A model generated the notes under the pieces. It ran no database searches. It worked only from the letters and a program-made list of their open reading frames with translations, and had not been told where the DNA came from. This document shows, one piece after another, positions 36,408-47,010 of a DNA stretch of 64,000 bases. Location: the NCBI RefSeq assembly GCF_030272615.1, contig NC_081413.1:447064538-447128537 (forward strand), read 5' to 3'. The stretch's first letter is position 1. Each line of letters opens with the position of its first letter. This DNA is from Cryptomeria japonica (taxonomy: Eukaryota; Streptophyta; Pinopsida; Cupressales; Cupressaceae). A program made the translations under genes and the position numbers.

Positions 36408-38294
36408 TCAGGTTGTTACATTGATAGATTCATGATCATGCCGATCTCGAATGGTGATGACACTGACGTGATGATCTTCAGCTGATATGTGGTTGATGGT
36501 GTTGTTGTAGATGTGATTAATACGAGCTTCGCATGTATCATCTGAAGTTGATGCTCCATATTTGTTGTAATTAGGGAGAGGATTTTTAAAGGCTCCGTGA
36601 TCACCATTTGTTTTGAGACCATCGACCGTTAAGTCACCTCGATCAATCATGTCCTGTACTATGTGTTTCAATCTCATGCACTTGTTTGTTTTATGACCCT
36701 TGTTGCGATGGAAATCACAATAGTGTGAATCATTCCACCAAGGTGGTTTGATTGGGGGTTCATAGTTGCTGATTGGAGGCAAAGAATGAATCTTGTTTGC
36801 CAAAAGTTCTCTGAATGCGGATTCTAATGATTGTCCCAGTGGTGTGAAGATACGCTTTTGGAAATTGTTCGTGTTGCGTGAATTGTTGTTAGGTCCTGGA
36901 ATCATGTTTTTGCTTTGAGTATCATTGGTGTTGTTTGTGTTGAGTTGTCCTTGATCAGTATTTGGTGTATATGTGTTAGCATTTGGATTAGCATTTTTGG
37001 GATTTTTCATGTTTTGAGGATTTCTAGATAATGCAAGCACTGGTTGTTTAGATTTGAGATCATGTGTTTCATTGTTGCCTTCATTTTTATTTCAAGTCCA
37101 AAATCGAGATTTGTCAAGGTTGGTGTTGTTTTGGTTATTGTAGTTTGATGAGTTTGTTCCTTCCTTGTAAAATTTGAGTGTTCCCTTTTTGACACAGGCT
37201 TCTTCTACTTGAATGCCATTTTCAATCAATTTAGCGAAAGATGGTATGCATTGAAGTTTTAGTCTGTAACTCATTTCACTATTTAAGTTATCGATGAAGA
37301 TTTCCATTTTCTCCTTTTCAGGAATATCTCAAGGATATTTGGAGACCATGCGTCGCCAGCCTTGAAGGAACATCATGAATGTTTTGTTGTTCTTTTTCTT
37401 GGTGTTGCAAACATCTAGCATGGTTATGGCATGTTGGATGTTGTAGGAATAGTGGGTTATGAATTTGTTAACCAACTCATCAAATGATCTCACAGGTGGT
37501 GTAATTTTTGATAACCATTCCATGGTTTGTCCTCCCAAGCTTCTGGGGAATAACCTCATCAAATAGGTGTCATCATGAGCAAATTCAAGGCTTAGTGTGC
37601 AAAATTCCCGAACATGATCTCGGGGATCAATTTTCCCATCATATTTATCAAATTTGGGAACGTCTGAGTTTGGAGGAAAAGGCACCATGTTCAATCTTCT
37701 GTCAAATGGATAAGGACAGATTTCATTTAAAGTGTACCGTACTATTGTCCCTTGTTGCATATCTTGTATTTGTCTTTGCAACATTTGCATTTGCTGAGTA
37801 AGAGCAACCAAAGGTACATTATCTTGCCGAGGGAAGAGTTATTCCCTTGTATTTGTTCTCAGCTGAAATGGTGTGGTAAATGGTATATTTTGCTTTGGTG
37901 TTTCTAGCTCAGGTATACGCATTTTTGGTATGCATTGTTTTGGAATGTGTTGTTCAAGTATATGTTGTTCAAAGTTATGGGTTTCTTCTTCTCTTTGTTG
38001 TTCTTGATATGCATATTGTCGAGATCCACTTTTAAAGATGTTTGGGTCTAAATCTTTGGGAAGTTTAATGCCTTTACTTGTAAGCATGAGCAGATATTTT
38101 TCTTTGTCATTTTCCATGAGCTTTTCTACAAGCTTTTGGAATGAAGGGTTTTCTTGACATTCCTGAAGAAGTGCTTCAGTAATTTCAGGTTCTTCTATGG
38201 GTGGAACTTCAAAAGGATTTGATAATCTACGATTCATACTTGATTCTGCATGTGTCTCACTTTGTTTGTTCTTTTGAGAGCGAGTAATAGGCAT
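36408..38294 (-). pseudogene. Ty3/gypsy gag (element E)
   Basis: I place the start at the ATG at 38292-38294 (MPITRSQ, a common gag start in this group). An N-terminal extension with QHIPKQCIPKMRIPE-like repeats ends at a TAA (37839). The gag core follows: FDKYDGKIDPRDHVREF, LGGQTMEWLSKI, SFDELVNKFITHY, FLQGWRRMVSKYP. Near the C-terminus is the Tat-type zinc finger YCDFHRNKGHKTNKCMRLK. Stops at 37839, 37329, 37092 and 36408; no frameshift. It would form the virus-like particle. Confidence 0.92.
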
Positions 38295-38343
38295 TTTAGT
38301 AGAAACTCTCAGTGATGAAAGGGACAAAAGCCTCGTTGATATG

Positions 38344-39003
38344 TCATTCAGGGGTGGGTGGCTCTGGTTGAGATGTGTTATAAGTGATACAATCATCAGG
38401 CAAGAATGCGGGATTGATTTTTCCACTGCGGTTTATGGTTTGATTAAAAGCAAACTTTTGGCAGTATGCTCTTGTCTTCAAGGGCTCTTTGTCAAATTCG
38501 CTAGATTTGTTTTGGATATAACGTTTGACGTGATAAAGGAATACCCGATGAGATTTGAAGAGTTGACGATTGATGTATAAAAACTTGTTTCTTTTGATGA
38601 ATTTGGAAAAACTAGGTTGTTGTTTCTTCAACATGATGTTACGATAAAGGTTCTTTCTTCTCAGAATAAGGGGATTAGTCATGCATGAGTGATCAATGGT
38701 TTCCTTTGATTGGTTTGGATTCAGTTGATTCTTGTTTGTGAAAATTTCAAATCTTACTCTATCAAGGTGAAGGTTTAGATGCCCCTTCATGACAAAGTGT
38801 GCCAAATGATATGGATTAAAAGCCTCCCGATCTAGAAACTTGATTTGACAATTTGAAAGTTTTAAACAAGTGTTTTGAAATAAAAATCCGTAAGATGGTA
38901 AAGGATTCTGTTGATACTGATGATGAAATTTCTGGATTATGATAGGAGAGACATCCTTTATGGCATGATTCATTTTGGATTCTAACAATGTTTGTTTTGA
39001 CAC
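38344..39003 (-). CDS. Candidate ORF upstream of gag (element E)
   Basis: Open 219-codon frame in the leader, ending 49 bp before the gag ATG and in a different frame. It is rich in Lys, Asn, Gln, His and Phe, with a basic middle (FSKFIKRNKFLYINRQLFK) and a Pro-rich end (TSQPEPPTPE). I recognise no domain. It lacks stops although the adjacent gag-pol frame has 20. Some large Tat elements, such as Ogre, have an ORF before gag, but I see no specific match. It could be a chance open frame in AT-rich DNA. Confidence 0.35.
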   Translation of the reverse strand: MSKQTLLESKMNHAIKDVSPIIIQKFHHQYQQNPLPSYGFLFQNTCLKLSNCQIKFLDREAFNPYHLAHFVMKGHLNLHLDRVRFEIFTNKNQLNPNQSKETIDHSCMTNPLILRRKNLYRNIMLKKQQPSFSKFIKRNKFLYINRQLFKSHRVFLYHVKRYIQNKSSEFDKEPLKTRAYCQKFAFNQTINRSGKINPAFLPDDCITYNTSQPEPPTPE

Positions 39004-39142
39004 AAATTTAGCTTGAGAAATAGTTTTAATGATTTGTTTGTCACTCTGTTTTGATGAAAGATGATGTTGATGAAAAAAAAAATGTTTTTGAAAATTTCAA
39101 AAAAATTTCCCGGTTTTGCTCTCTGTTTTTCTGTTTGGGATC

Positions 39143-39518
39143 ACGCGCTAGAACAGAGTCTATATGCACTACTGAAATTCTTCTATGCGCTAAAAGAATA
39201 ACCACACGTGCTAGGCTACCCCAGACACGCGCTAAAGTTTTTAGTTTGCTTAAAATTGTTTTTCTAGCTGTTGAAAAATCTATGCGCTATCCTGGGTCTG
39301 TGACGTGCTAATTGTTGGACTTTATGCGCTAATTTTTGGATGCCACGTGCTAAGCTATTGCTTCCACGCGCTAGACTATTTTTCTGATGTGCTAAAGGAT
39401 TTTACATTGTTTTGCCTTAAGATGAAACACTACTATTTTGAACCAACGTGCTAACTAGCGGTTTGGATGCACTAACAAAAGTAATCCACGTACTAAGAGG
39501 TTGCTCTTATGCGCTAAA
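39143..39518 (-). repeat. TAGCGCAT motif array, gag-proximal (element E leader)
   Basis: About 14 copies in 375 bp. On the minus strand they read TAGCGCAT or TAGCACGT; on the plus strand ATGCGCTA, ACGTGCTA, ACGCGCTA. It lies in the untranslated leader, upstream of the 219-codon ORF and gag. Confidence 0.88.
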
Positions 39519-39529
39519 CTGCCCTAAAT

Positions 39530-40970
39530 TTTTTTTCTTTGGTTTGGTTTTTGTGAATTTTGAATTTTTGTTGCAAATTTTTCAAGTTTTATGGATGATT
39601 TTCTGAAGTAACAAATGCAAACATGGCATAAAAAGTACAACCATTTTGCCTAATCTAACAAAAAGTGTATGTTCTGCGAGGATGTATTCAAATCCCCAAT
39701 GTTTTAATAGGTTTTGATACAAGTAATACACTTCAGAAAGATTCTTTAGTCAAGGGTCATAAATAACATCATAGCCCACTAGTCTCGATACTCCGTCAGC
39801 TCAAACAGCCGTGTCACCCCCTAGAGGGTGCCCGTTTTTTTGCCTTTTGCTAGAAATTAACTCAAAGTGAATTGCTTCATAGTTGAGTAGTTATCTTGGG
39901 AGATATATGGTGAGTAATCTTGGGGGTGGATTCTTCCCCACCCTTGCACTATGATGTTATAAATGTCTGGTTAGTGACTCAGTTCAAAGCTTCTATTTCT
40001 ATGGTTCGTAATCAGGCTTCCTATTCGGCCGTCAGTGATAAACTCCCTCAGGAGGCTTCCCAACCTTTAGAACAAATGCTTTACGTATCTCAAGGATAGT
40101 GGGGGAAGGCTAATCGCTGCGCATAACCGTTGAAAAGGACTTTCATCACTTTCCACATTTGATTATAGTGGGTTGAAATTCTTGGCGTCAAAGTCATTCC
40201 CCACTTAGGTTGTTCCCTTCACACCAGCCATAAACGGCTTTAAGAGTTGATTCCAACTCCTCGGGAAGGCAAGCCTGCTAAAAGTTTTATTTGCTTGAAA
40301 TAAAGAAAGCTGTAAGAGTGGTCTGGATTTTTGATCACCCAGTTAAGGGGAGAGCATATGCCTTCCACTTTCGAGACAAAGCAATCAAGTTGGTTCTTTT
40401 TAGCCTTTCAATTCAGTGATTTGCTAAAATCTATATGGAGATGTTGCTCCACGAAAACATGGTGTTTATTTTATTCTTTCAAGGCAATGAATTTCTAATT
40501 TATGAAAAGAAATTTGGTCAACAAAGTAAATTCGATGTTTTGGTTAGCAAAATGAAAATCGATAGGGGAAAACTTTCCCTCTTTGTTTTTGTGCAAAATA
40601 AAAATGAGGTTCTTTTACTTCGCAAAAATAAAGTGAATCCTTTTAGACACCAAAGGATGGTGATATTCTTTTTACCCCTTTCTTGCAAAACTAAAGATTG
40701 TTTGTTGTGGTTTGTTTTACAGCCCAAAGTAAGGTGAGTCCAATTTTATCTAACAAGAATTAAAATGACTGTAAATTTTAACTAACTTAACTAAGTTAGC
40801 CAGAATCTAAAACTATTTGTAATTCTACAAATAAAATCTTGCTCCCCCTGCAAGAAATTGTTAGGGCCCTGCAAAATTCCAATAAAATAGTCAGAGAAAT
40901 TTGGAGGTTGGTGGACTTCTACAAGTCTAAATTTTATTCCGGTTGCAATTTTAATTTTAGTCTTCTGTCT
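39530..40970. other. Leader spacer between arrays (element E)
   Basis: No gene supported. A short open frame at 40435-40737 on the plus strand has no recognisable feature. The region is part of the 3.1 kb untranslated leader in element sense. Confidence 0.6.
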
Positions 40971-40973
40971 GTG

Positions 40974-41372
40974 ATGCGCTACAATATATTCTTGATGCGC
41001 TAAAATTAAGGATCGACGCACTACACTATTTTTTGGATGCGCTACTCTATGCACCGAAGGTGCTACTCTGGTTCTCCTCTGAAAATTAGTGATTTGACGT
41101 GCTAATTTATTCACGGCATACGCTAAACGATGGACTTTACGTGCTAAATAGTGGGCTAGATGCGCTATTCTGTTTACTGAATGTGCTACTATCTGCACCG
41201 AAGGCGCTGCTCTGGTTTTCTTCCGCGCTGAGACCTACAGGAAAATATTAGAGGAGCCATGCGCTAAAGAAAGGACTTCACGCACTAGAGTATAGACTCC
41301 ACGCGCTAAACAGTAAGTGGAATGCACTAGACTGTTAACCGGATGCGCTAGGGAATGTTTTCCACGTGCTAA
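40974..41372 (-). repeat. TAGCGCAT motif array, LTR-proximal (element E leader)
   Basis: About 18 copies in 400 bp (ATGCGCTA, ACGTGCTA, GGCGCTGC on the plus strand), including two copies of a longer word GCACCGAAGG.GCTACTCTGG (41049 and 41194), which suggests local duplication. It begins about 65 bp after the primer site. Confidence 0.88.
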
Positions 41373-41437
41373 TTCCCGTTTCCCATGGACTTGTAAAAGT
41401 GATTAGTTTCAAAAACCGATTTGATATTTGGGGTCGG

Positions 41438-41455
41438 GCCCCACGGTGGGCACCA
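41438..41455 (-). other. Primer binding site of element E
   Basis: On the minus strand it reads TGGTGCCCACCGTGGGGC, four bases after the LTR end. This is very close to TGGCGCCCACCGTGGGGC, the form seen in many plant Tat-type elements. It fixes the minus orientation. Confidence 0.88.
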
Positions 41456-41459
41456 GAAA

Positions 41460-42937
41460 TGTATGCGGGAAAAGTGGGCTGATAAAATTCAATATGTGAA
41501 AATATTGTCAAATGACTTATCTACACACACACACAGGACTTCTTGGTGCAAGCTATGGAGTAACAAAGTATTACTCAACTTCCCAAGGTTGGTCCCATGG
41601 TTCTCTATCTCACAATGTCCCTCAAACCAATGTTTTTGCTCTCAGATCATTGAGCAAAATGGTTTAGGGATGGCAAATGCAAGAACGAGGGATGTTTTGA
41701 TAGATTTTAGTATGAGATGTATGCTAAACTATGTATAATTCTAGAAATGCAATAAAATAGCTATAAGATGACAAGGTTAGTATGAATACTATCCTAACAT
41801 GATATATTAGTCTATGATTGAGCTAAATGATAAAGAAATTATTCTAAACATGCATATTTAGACTAGTTCCTGATTTAAAGAGGCTAAAATGATGAGCATA
41901 AAATGAGATATGAAAGCTTGAATGTATTTGAACATAAGTATGATACTATAAATTTGAAGGATGATTGTTAAAAATGGAGGAATGAGAGCTCTATTTATAG
42001 CAAAAATAGGGCAATGGATGGTCAGGATTAAAAGATTCAATCAAGGGTTGAGTTTGAAAGTTGGGGATCCATGTTTGCAATTTGCACCAATGAAATGGTG
42101 ACAAGTGTCAACACAGGGTTGGGTTGAAAAAAGGGGTTGGAGGCATTAAATGCCTGAGAAGACCTTATGGTTATCTAGAGGGTAAGGGTCAAGCTTAAAT
42201 TAGGATTACCTACTAGATTAAGAGTTAATCCAAGGATAAACCTTTGTGTAAATGATTAAGAGATAATCATGGTCAAAGCATTAAAGGCCTGATGAGACCC
42301 TTGGGTTGGGTGAAGGTTGAGTTAAAACAAATGTTTTAACCATGTAAGAGGGTTTGAGTTAACCATTAATGGTTACGGAAGACTTTGGGGGATTAAGTGG
42401 TTGAAGGTTGGAAGCCTTTAATGGCTATCAAAGACTTTGAGGATTTAAGTGGTTGAAGGTTTGAAGCCTTTAATGGTTATCAAAGACTTTGAAGTTTTGA
42501 GAAGTGACTTCCCTTTGCTTAGGGATGTGACAAAGTTTAGAGGAGGGGTTAGGCTAATTAGAAGCGATTAGAAGATTCTAGAAGGGATTAGAAAGGGGTT
42601 TAGGATTTTGCAAGTGGATGGAGGGATAAGAGGATTTAATTGAAATAATTTAATTCAATTTGGTTGCAATTTGGAGAAATTAAATAAATTAGATTTATTC
42701 AATTTGAGCATAATTATTTAATTAAATTTGAATTTAATTAAAAGTGGATAGGGGAGATTTAATTGAATAAAATGATTTATTCATTAAATGGGTATAGTGA
42801 ATTTAATTTAAATAAATTGAGTAATTTACTTAATTAAATAGAAGAATGTGGATAATTTAATTAAATTGGATTTAATTAAATAGAGAAATGAACATAAAAT
42901 ATTCATTTAGGAATATGGTCATTTTTATACATCTACA
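41460..42937 (-). repeat. 5' LTR of element E
   Basis: 1,478 bp, nearly identical to 24555-26034; differences are mostly transitions plus one 2 bp gap. Followed on the plus strand by the GATGG duplication (42938-42942). Confidence 0.96.
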
Positions 42938-42942
42938 GATGG

Positions 42943-43186
42943 TAATTAATGTTCATTTGCAACTAGGGTGCCTTCATAAGACCTTGTTTTGAGATTTTAA
43001 TTGCAAAAGGCATTCAAGAAGATTAACAGAGACAAGGTGTGCAGTTTCTGTGAATTCTCAGGTGACAAGTAAGTTATTCTGTGACTGTGGTTTGCAATTT
43101 TTGCTTGTGTTGATATTGTCTAGTGCTAGAAGTTCTGAAGGGTTGTTTGAATAAAAAAATTAAAGTAAGGTTAACCTTAGATTGTT
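42943..43186. other. Continuation of element G after element E
   Basis: Resumes the sequence broken at 24554. No coding content. It ends with the 18 bp word GGTTAACCTTAGATTGTT (43169-43186), repeated at 45565-45582. The inner end of G's left LTR should lie in or near this stretch, but I could not place it. Confidence 0.55.
43169..43186. repeat. 18 bp target-site duplication (left copy)
   Basis: GGTTAACCTTAGATTGTT, exactly repeated at 45565-45582, with different bases on both outer sides. Long exact duplications are typical of LINE insertion. Confidence 0.8.
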
Positions 43187-43557
43187 TTGATTAAGTAAAA
43201 ATAGGTATTTGAAAGGTACCCAAACCTTTTACAATCCAGGAGAACAGAATAGCATAAAAAAGTGCCTGATCACTTCAAAAAGTCAAAATGAACCCATCGG
43301 AAGGGCACAGCTTAGAACATCATTACATAATTACCTAAAACTCAGAATAGACAGCAACAAGAAAGCAAAAGACAACAAAGAGATAGAACCAAGGACAACA
43401 ACTGGAACTAAATACTATTCAGGATCTCCTCAGCGTGAACAACCATTTGTTTCATGTTGTTCACTGAGGTCTTCATATCCTCCAACTCACGACCTTCGAT
43501 GTCGACCTTATTCTTTGTGTTGGCTTTGGTCCTTCTTTCATGACCCTTCTTGTTCAC

Positions 43558-45021
43558 CTACTCTTTATCACCTTCCTTCGCTGCATTGTTCTCATACCTG
43601 TTGATAAAGATGTTCATGTTGTCCACCGAAGATTTAAGAATTTGGAAATTTTGATCAGCAAGCTGCTTGACATTGTGCTCCATCTTGTCAATTTTGCTGC
43701 CAAAATCTTTCAATTTGTTGTCCATTTCCTTTCTATCTCCCATCTCATTGACCTTTTTCTCCATGGCTAATATTTTTCCAACCATACATTCGATAGCTTG
43801 CGCATTATGCAAAATGGCCACTAACTCTTTAACATGCTCTGCCAAGGGATTGTCACCAATTGTAATTCTTGCCATGGCTTGTGTATCTATTTTCAAACTA
43901 TTAATATCCTTCACCAAAGTAGTGATGGTCTCATAGAAAGACTTAATGGTATCTTTGTCACCACTATCACTTTGACCCCCTTTTTCCTTGTTATGCAGTC
44001 TAGTGGTTTTCATGGTCTCCACGGTTTCCAAATTATCCTTAAACGGGTTACCCTCTCCTTCTTTGTCCTAACTATCAATCCTCTTATTATCATCATCCTC
44101 CTCCTCAGACTCAACCAGAACATAATTAAGATTAGAGTTGCTACCCTTTTTAGTGTTCTTTTTCTGAGCCTTCTTTCTAGAGGCTTTCCCTTCCCTCTTT
44201 TTAACATGTTTTTCCTCAAGGGAATCAGTTTCAGAGTCTGACATTTCAGATTCCATAATAATCCTCCTCTTCTTAGCCCTAATCCTCCCTTTTTTTCTAG
44301 TTTCTTCCGACTCTCCCTCAATCTTAGAATCAAAGTTGAAACCACTATCCTTACTTTTCATAGTCTCATCTCTAGCATTTTTGCCTTTAATAGGCTTTTC
44401 AATGCACTTCCCCTTTAGCATTTTATAAACCAGGACCATGAGCCCCTGGTGGAGGGCATGATCACCTTTAGGGTCCTTTTGGATCTCCTTTATAGTATGT
44501 TCCATTTAATAGGCCAGGTAATAGGGAAGGCTAACCCCTTCACCATGACGGAAATGGTTAAGAAGGACGAAGTGATGCCCATAAGCCCTGGTAAACCTAC
44601 CATCTAAGGTAATATATTCAATAGAAGCAAATAAGAGAAAGCTCCATGGCCTACAAATTCTCTTCGAGGAGTGGTAGGAGTTGTCAATTTTGATCATCTT
44701 TCTTCTCTCACCATCCATAATAGGAAATTTGTCTGCAACCTTATTTGATATCCCTCTGTCCTTGTAAAATTTCATACCCTCGGTAGTCATCCCTATGGCC
44801 TTAGTGATAACCTCTTCATCTACATTCATCATATGTGATCCAATCAGAACTTTTCCATTTTTCCAGTTCTTGATGAAGTAGCTAGTAATTGTGGGGTCCT
44901 TCCCATTTAGTCATTCCATGAAAACATTGAGCCCCCCGTGCTAAAGGATACTCCAGACTTCTTCGTTCTTTCTGCATTCAAAGAAAAATGCAGGTTCAAA
45001 TCTCTTCTTGTTTCCTCCCAT
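43558..45021 (-). pseudogene. Unknown charged coiled-coil ORF in the LINE-like insert
   Basis: One minus-strand frame of 488 codons from the ATG at 45019-45021 (MGGNKKRFEPAFFFECRKNE), with about four in-frame stops and no frameshift. The first ~190 residues look globular: VLIGSHMMNVDEEVITKAIG, then ICRPWSFLLFASIEYITLDG and HGEGVSLPYYLAYSMEHTI. A Lys/Arg/Glu-rich linker follows (RKKGRIRAKKRR; HVKKREGKASRKKAQKK) with an acidic SEEEDDDN patch. The C-terminal ~150 residues are a probable coiled coil (ILAMEKKVNEMGDRKEMDNK). I do not recognise the family. The plan resembles other extra ORFs carried by retroelements in this window. Confidence 0.6.
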
Positions 45022-45184
45022 TTTTCCTGCACATTCCTTGCAATGCCTTCTCTCATTTTGATAACTTTTCCTCTGGTTTGTGTGGTTATTCTATAAGAGT
45101 GCCCATAATTCGTGCCAAATAATGATGATATGACACCTATTTAATAGCTCATTATCTTCAAGCAAGCCTTGCATCGAAAAAGGC

Positions 45185-45564
45185 AAAAAGGTCATTAGAA
45201 ATAATGATTAAAAGTACCAAGTTGCCTTGTATAGCTTCGGTCTTGATTGAGCAAGGATTTCATTTCATTTGCAATCTCCTTTTCACCATAACTAGTGATG
45301 ATGTCTCCCGATTGGCAAGCGAGGTTGGCTGCCCAATTAGCACAAGAGTTGGCCTCCCTATAAACATGTGTAAAAACACATATTTCAAACTCTCACTGAT
45401 TTTCCTTGTTGCTTTAATAGCATTACTAATCAATCATGATGGCAGGAATTACATATTTAAACAATTGATAATGTTTAAGGAGTCTCCTTCATACCAAACT
45501 TTAGTGCATTTGGCTTATTTGGCAAGGATAATCCCATGATAAGCTGCCATGGCTTTGGTAACAT
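45185..45564 (-). pseudogene. LINE-type RNase H fragment
   Basis: Minus-strand text reads AMAAYHGIILAK, then KVWYEGDSLNIINCLN (catalytic Asp in EGDS), ISNAIKATRKISESLKYVF and, after a one-base shift, REANSCANWAANLACQSG (the REANxxAD-type block, with Asn in place of the final Asp). This order is the RNase H domain that ends ORF2 of plant LINEs and also occurs in free-standing RNase H-like genes. Two stops and a frameshift make it a relic. The fragment begins exactly at the insertion edge. Confidence 0.72.
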
Positions 45565-45582
45565 GGTTAACCTTAGATTGTT
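45565..45582. repeat. 18 bp target-site duplication (right copy)
   Basis: GGTTAACCTTAGATTGTT; see the copy at 43169-43186. Confidence 0.8.
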
Positions 45583-45585
45583 AAA

Positions 45586-47010
45586 ATGGCACTAGGAAGA
45601 GAATTTAAGGGAAAGGTAGACTATCAGGAGAGGGCTATCTATGATGATTTTTTGGAACAATTGGTTCAATCCACAAATAGTGCTGTCAAGATAAAGGAAC
45701 TTGTGCCTAAGTCTCCCCACTTGCAGATTGGTGATGGTTTATATGATAAGGGATGTTGGCTTAGAGATCCCTAGATAGGCATGGCAGGTCTAGGTCTATT
45801 CAGGGTAGGATTTGGTCAATGAAATGCACCTTCTCCTACAAATAACATATGGGAACTAGATGTTGGGAAAATGGTGGTCCCTGGGGTTTTCATGGATGTT
45901 GATTTATTGACTCTGATTGCAAAGAGCTATGACCCCATCACTAGGATTGTGAGGAATATAAGTGGAGGCCCCCTAATTGAAATTATAGCTGATGAACTTA
46001 AGAGGGTATTCTAGCTAAATGAAGCCTCAAGTTATCTAGAGCCCATTGATTTTGAAATGCTGAGAAAGGTTTATGATGCCCGGAAGCATCATCCTAGGAG
46101 TATGCCATTGAGGGAATTTTTGCAAAGATAGGAGGACTAACTCTTGTAGGCCCTAGTACAACGAAACCTTTCCCTGTGAATTTCATCACCTTGAGGGATA
46201 AGGGTATATATTGGTCTTTATGTCAAATTTTTGGAGAAGATGTAGAGAATGCCATGCCCACTCATTACATGCTTATGATGGCAAAAATTCTGAACTCACC
46301 CATAGCAGTAGCATATGACTTTGCACCCTATCTTGCAAATGTCATCCATGAGGGTTTGATTGGGATCAATAATGCCAAAGTGGATAAACCTTTTGGTTGG
46401 TATTCCATATTAATACATATGTTTTTATTTAAAGGTGCAAACTATTTTGCAAAAGGTATGGACCTGTTAAGAGAAAAAGATGGTGAAGACATGCCAGTCC
46501 AATTGTGGAGTGAAGATCTATTTTGGGACAATGAAGATGCCAGTTATCTGAAGTTTGATAGATGTTTTGCATCTAAGTTTAAAATTCTTCTATGTCAAGA
46601 GAACCCTAAGATCCCGAAGGTTCTCCTTGAATTTCTTAGACCCAAGGAGTTTGCAGCAGATATTAAGACTATGCACAATTGGTGTGACATAATTATATAT
46701 CATGTTTCTACTATCTTTATAGTATATGGCTTTAGGAGAACCCTATACTTTCTCCCCTATCAGGTCCCCTTGAGGATTGGTATTACTAAAATTATAAGGC
46801 AGATTGGGGGTCTGCAAGAAGTAGAACTGACAAAAAAGGGAAGAGGGAAAATCTTTCCAACTATCACCATGGCACATCAATTTGTTATTACCAAAGGGGG
46901 TTGGCTACATTTTGAGAAGTTCCTCTAGCCATACAGATTGGCAATAGTGGTTTCCAGGTTTGCTAGTCCTGAAGATTTCTTCAATGGTATGTTTAGGAAG
47001 AAGGTTAGGT
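45586..47010 (+). pseudogene. Unknown ORF carried by element G, first part
   Basis: Plus strand, ATG at 45586 (MALGREFKGKVDYQERAIYDD). In-frame stops near 45772, 45829 and 46012, a frame change near 46100-46175, then a clean 250-codon stretch: RDKGIYWSLCQIFGEDVENAM, VAYDFAPYLANVIHEGLIG, KPFGWYSILIHMFLFKGANYF, LWSEDLFWDNEDASYLKFD, and IYHVSTIFIVYGFRRTLYFLP. The frame is cut at 47010 by element F and resumes at 54858 in phase, for about 737 codons in all. No known domain recognised. If G is minus-oriented, this ORF is antisense to it and next to its 3' LTR, the place where Tat elements keep antisense ORFs. Confidence 0.65.

Larger units (their letters stand above)
24555..42937 (-). mobile_element. 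Tat-lineage Ty3/gypsy element E, full length (18.4 kb)
   Basis: Near-identical LTRs (about two dozen mismatches in 1,480 bp by eye), a perfect GATGG duplication, and a primer site and polypurine tract that both fit minus orientation. Order in element sense: LTR, primer site, 3.1 kb leader with two motif arrays, gag, protease with G-patch, RT, RNase H, second archaeal-type RNase H, integrase, then an antisense PMD ORF, a third array, the polypurine tract and LTR. The double RNase H and the antisense extra ORF are known marks of the Tat lineage. Confidence 0.96.
43187..45564 (-). mobile_element. 5'-truncated LINE-like insertion with an extra ORF
   Basis: A 2.4 kb insert between two exact 18 bp repeats. 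Read on the minus strand it opens in the middle of a LINE-type RNase H, the expected result of 5' truncation, and then carries an unrelated 488-codon frame. No poly(A) is visible at the minus-strand 3' end (43187), which weakens a simple LINE reading. Confidence 0.6.

Noticed and set aside
45204-45539. Plus-strand 111-codon frame
   Set aside because: Shadow of the minus-strand LINE-type RNase H, which shows real family motifs.
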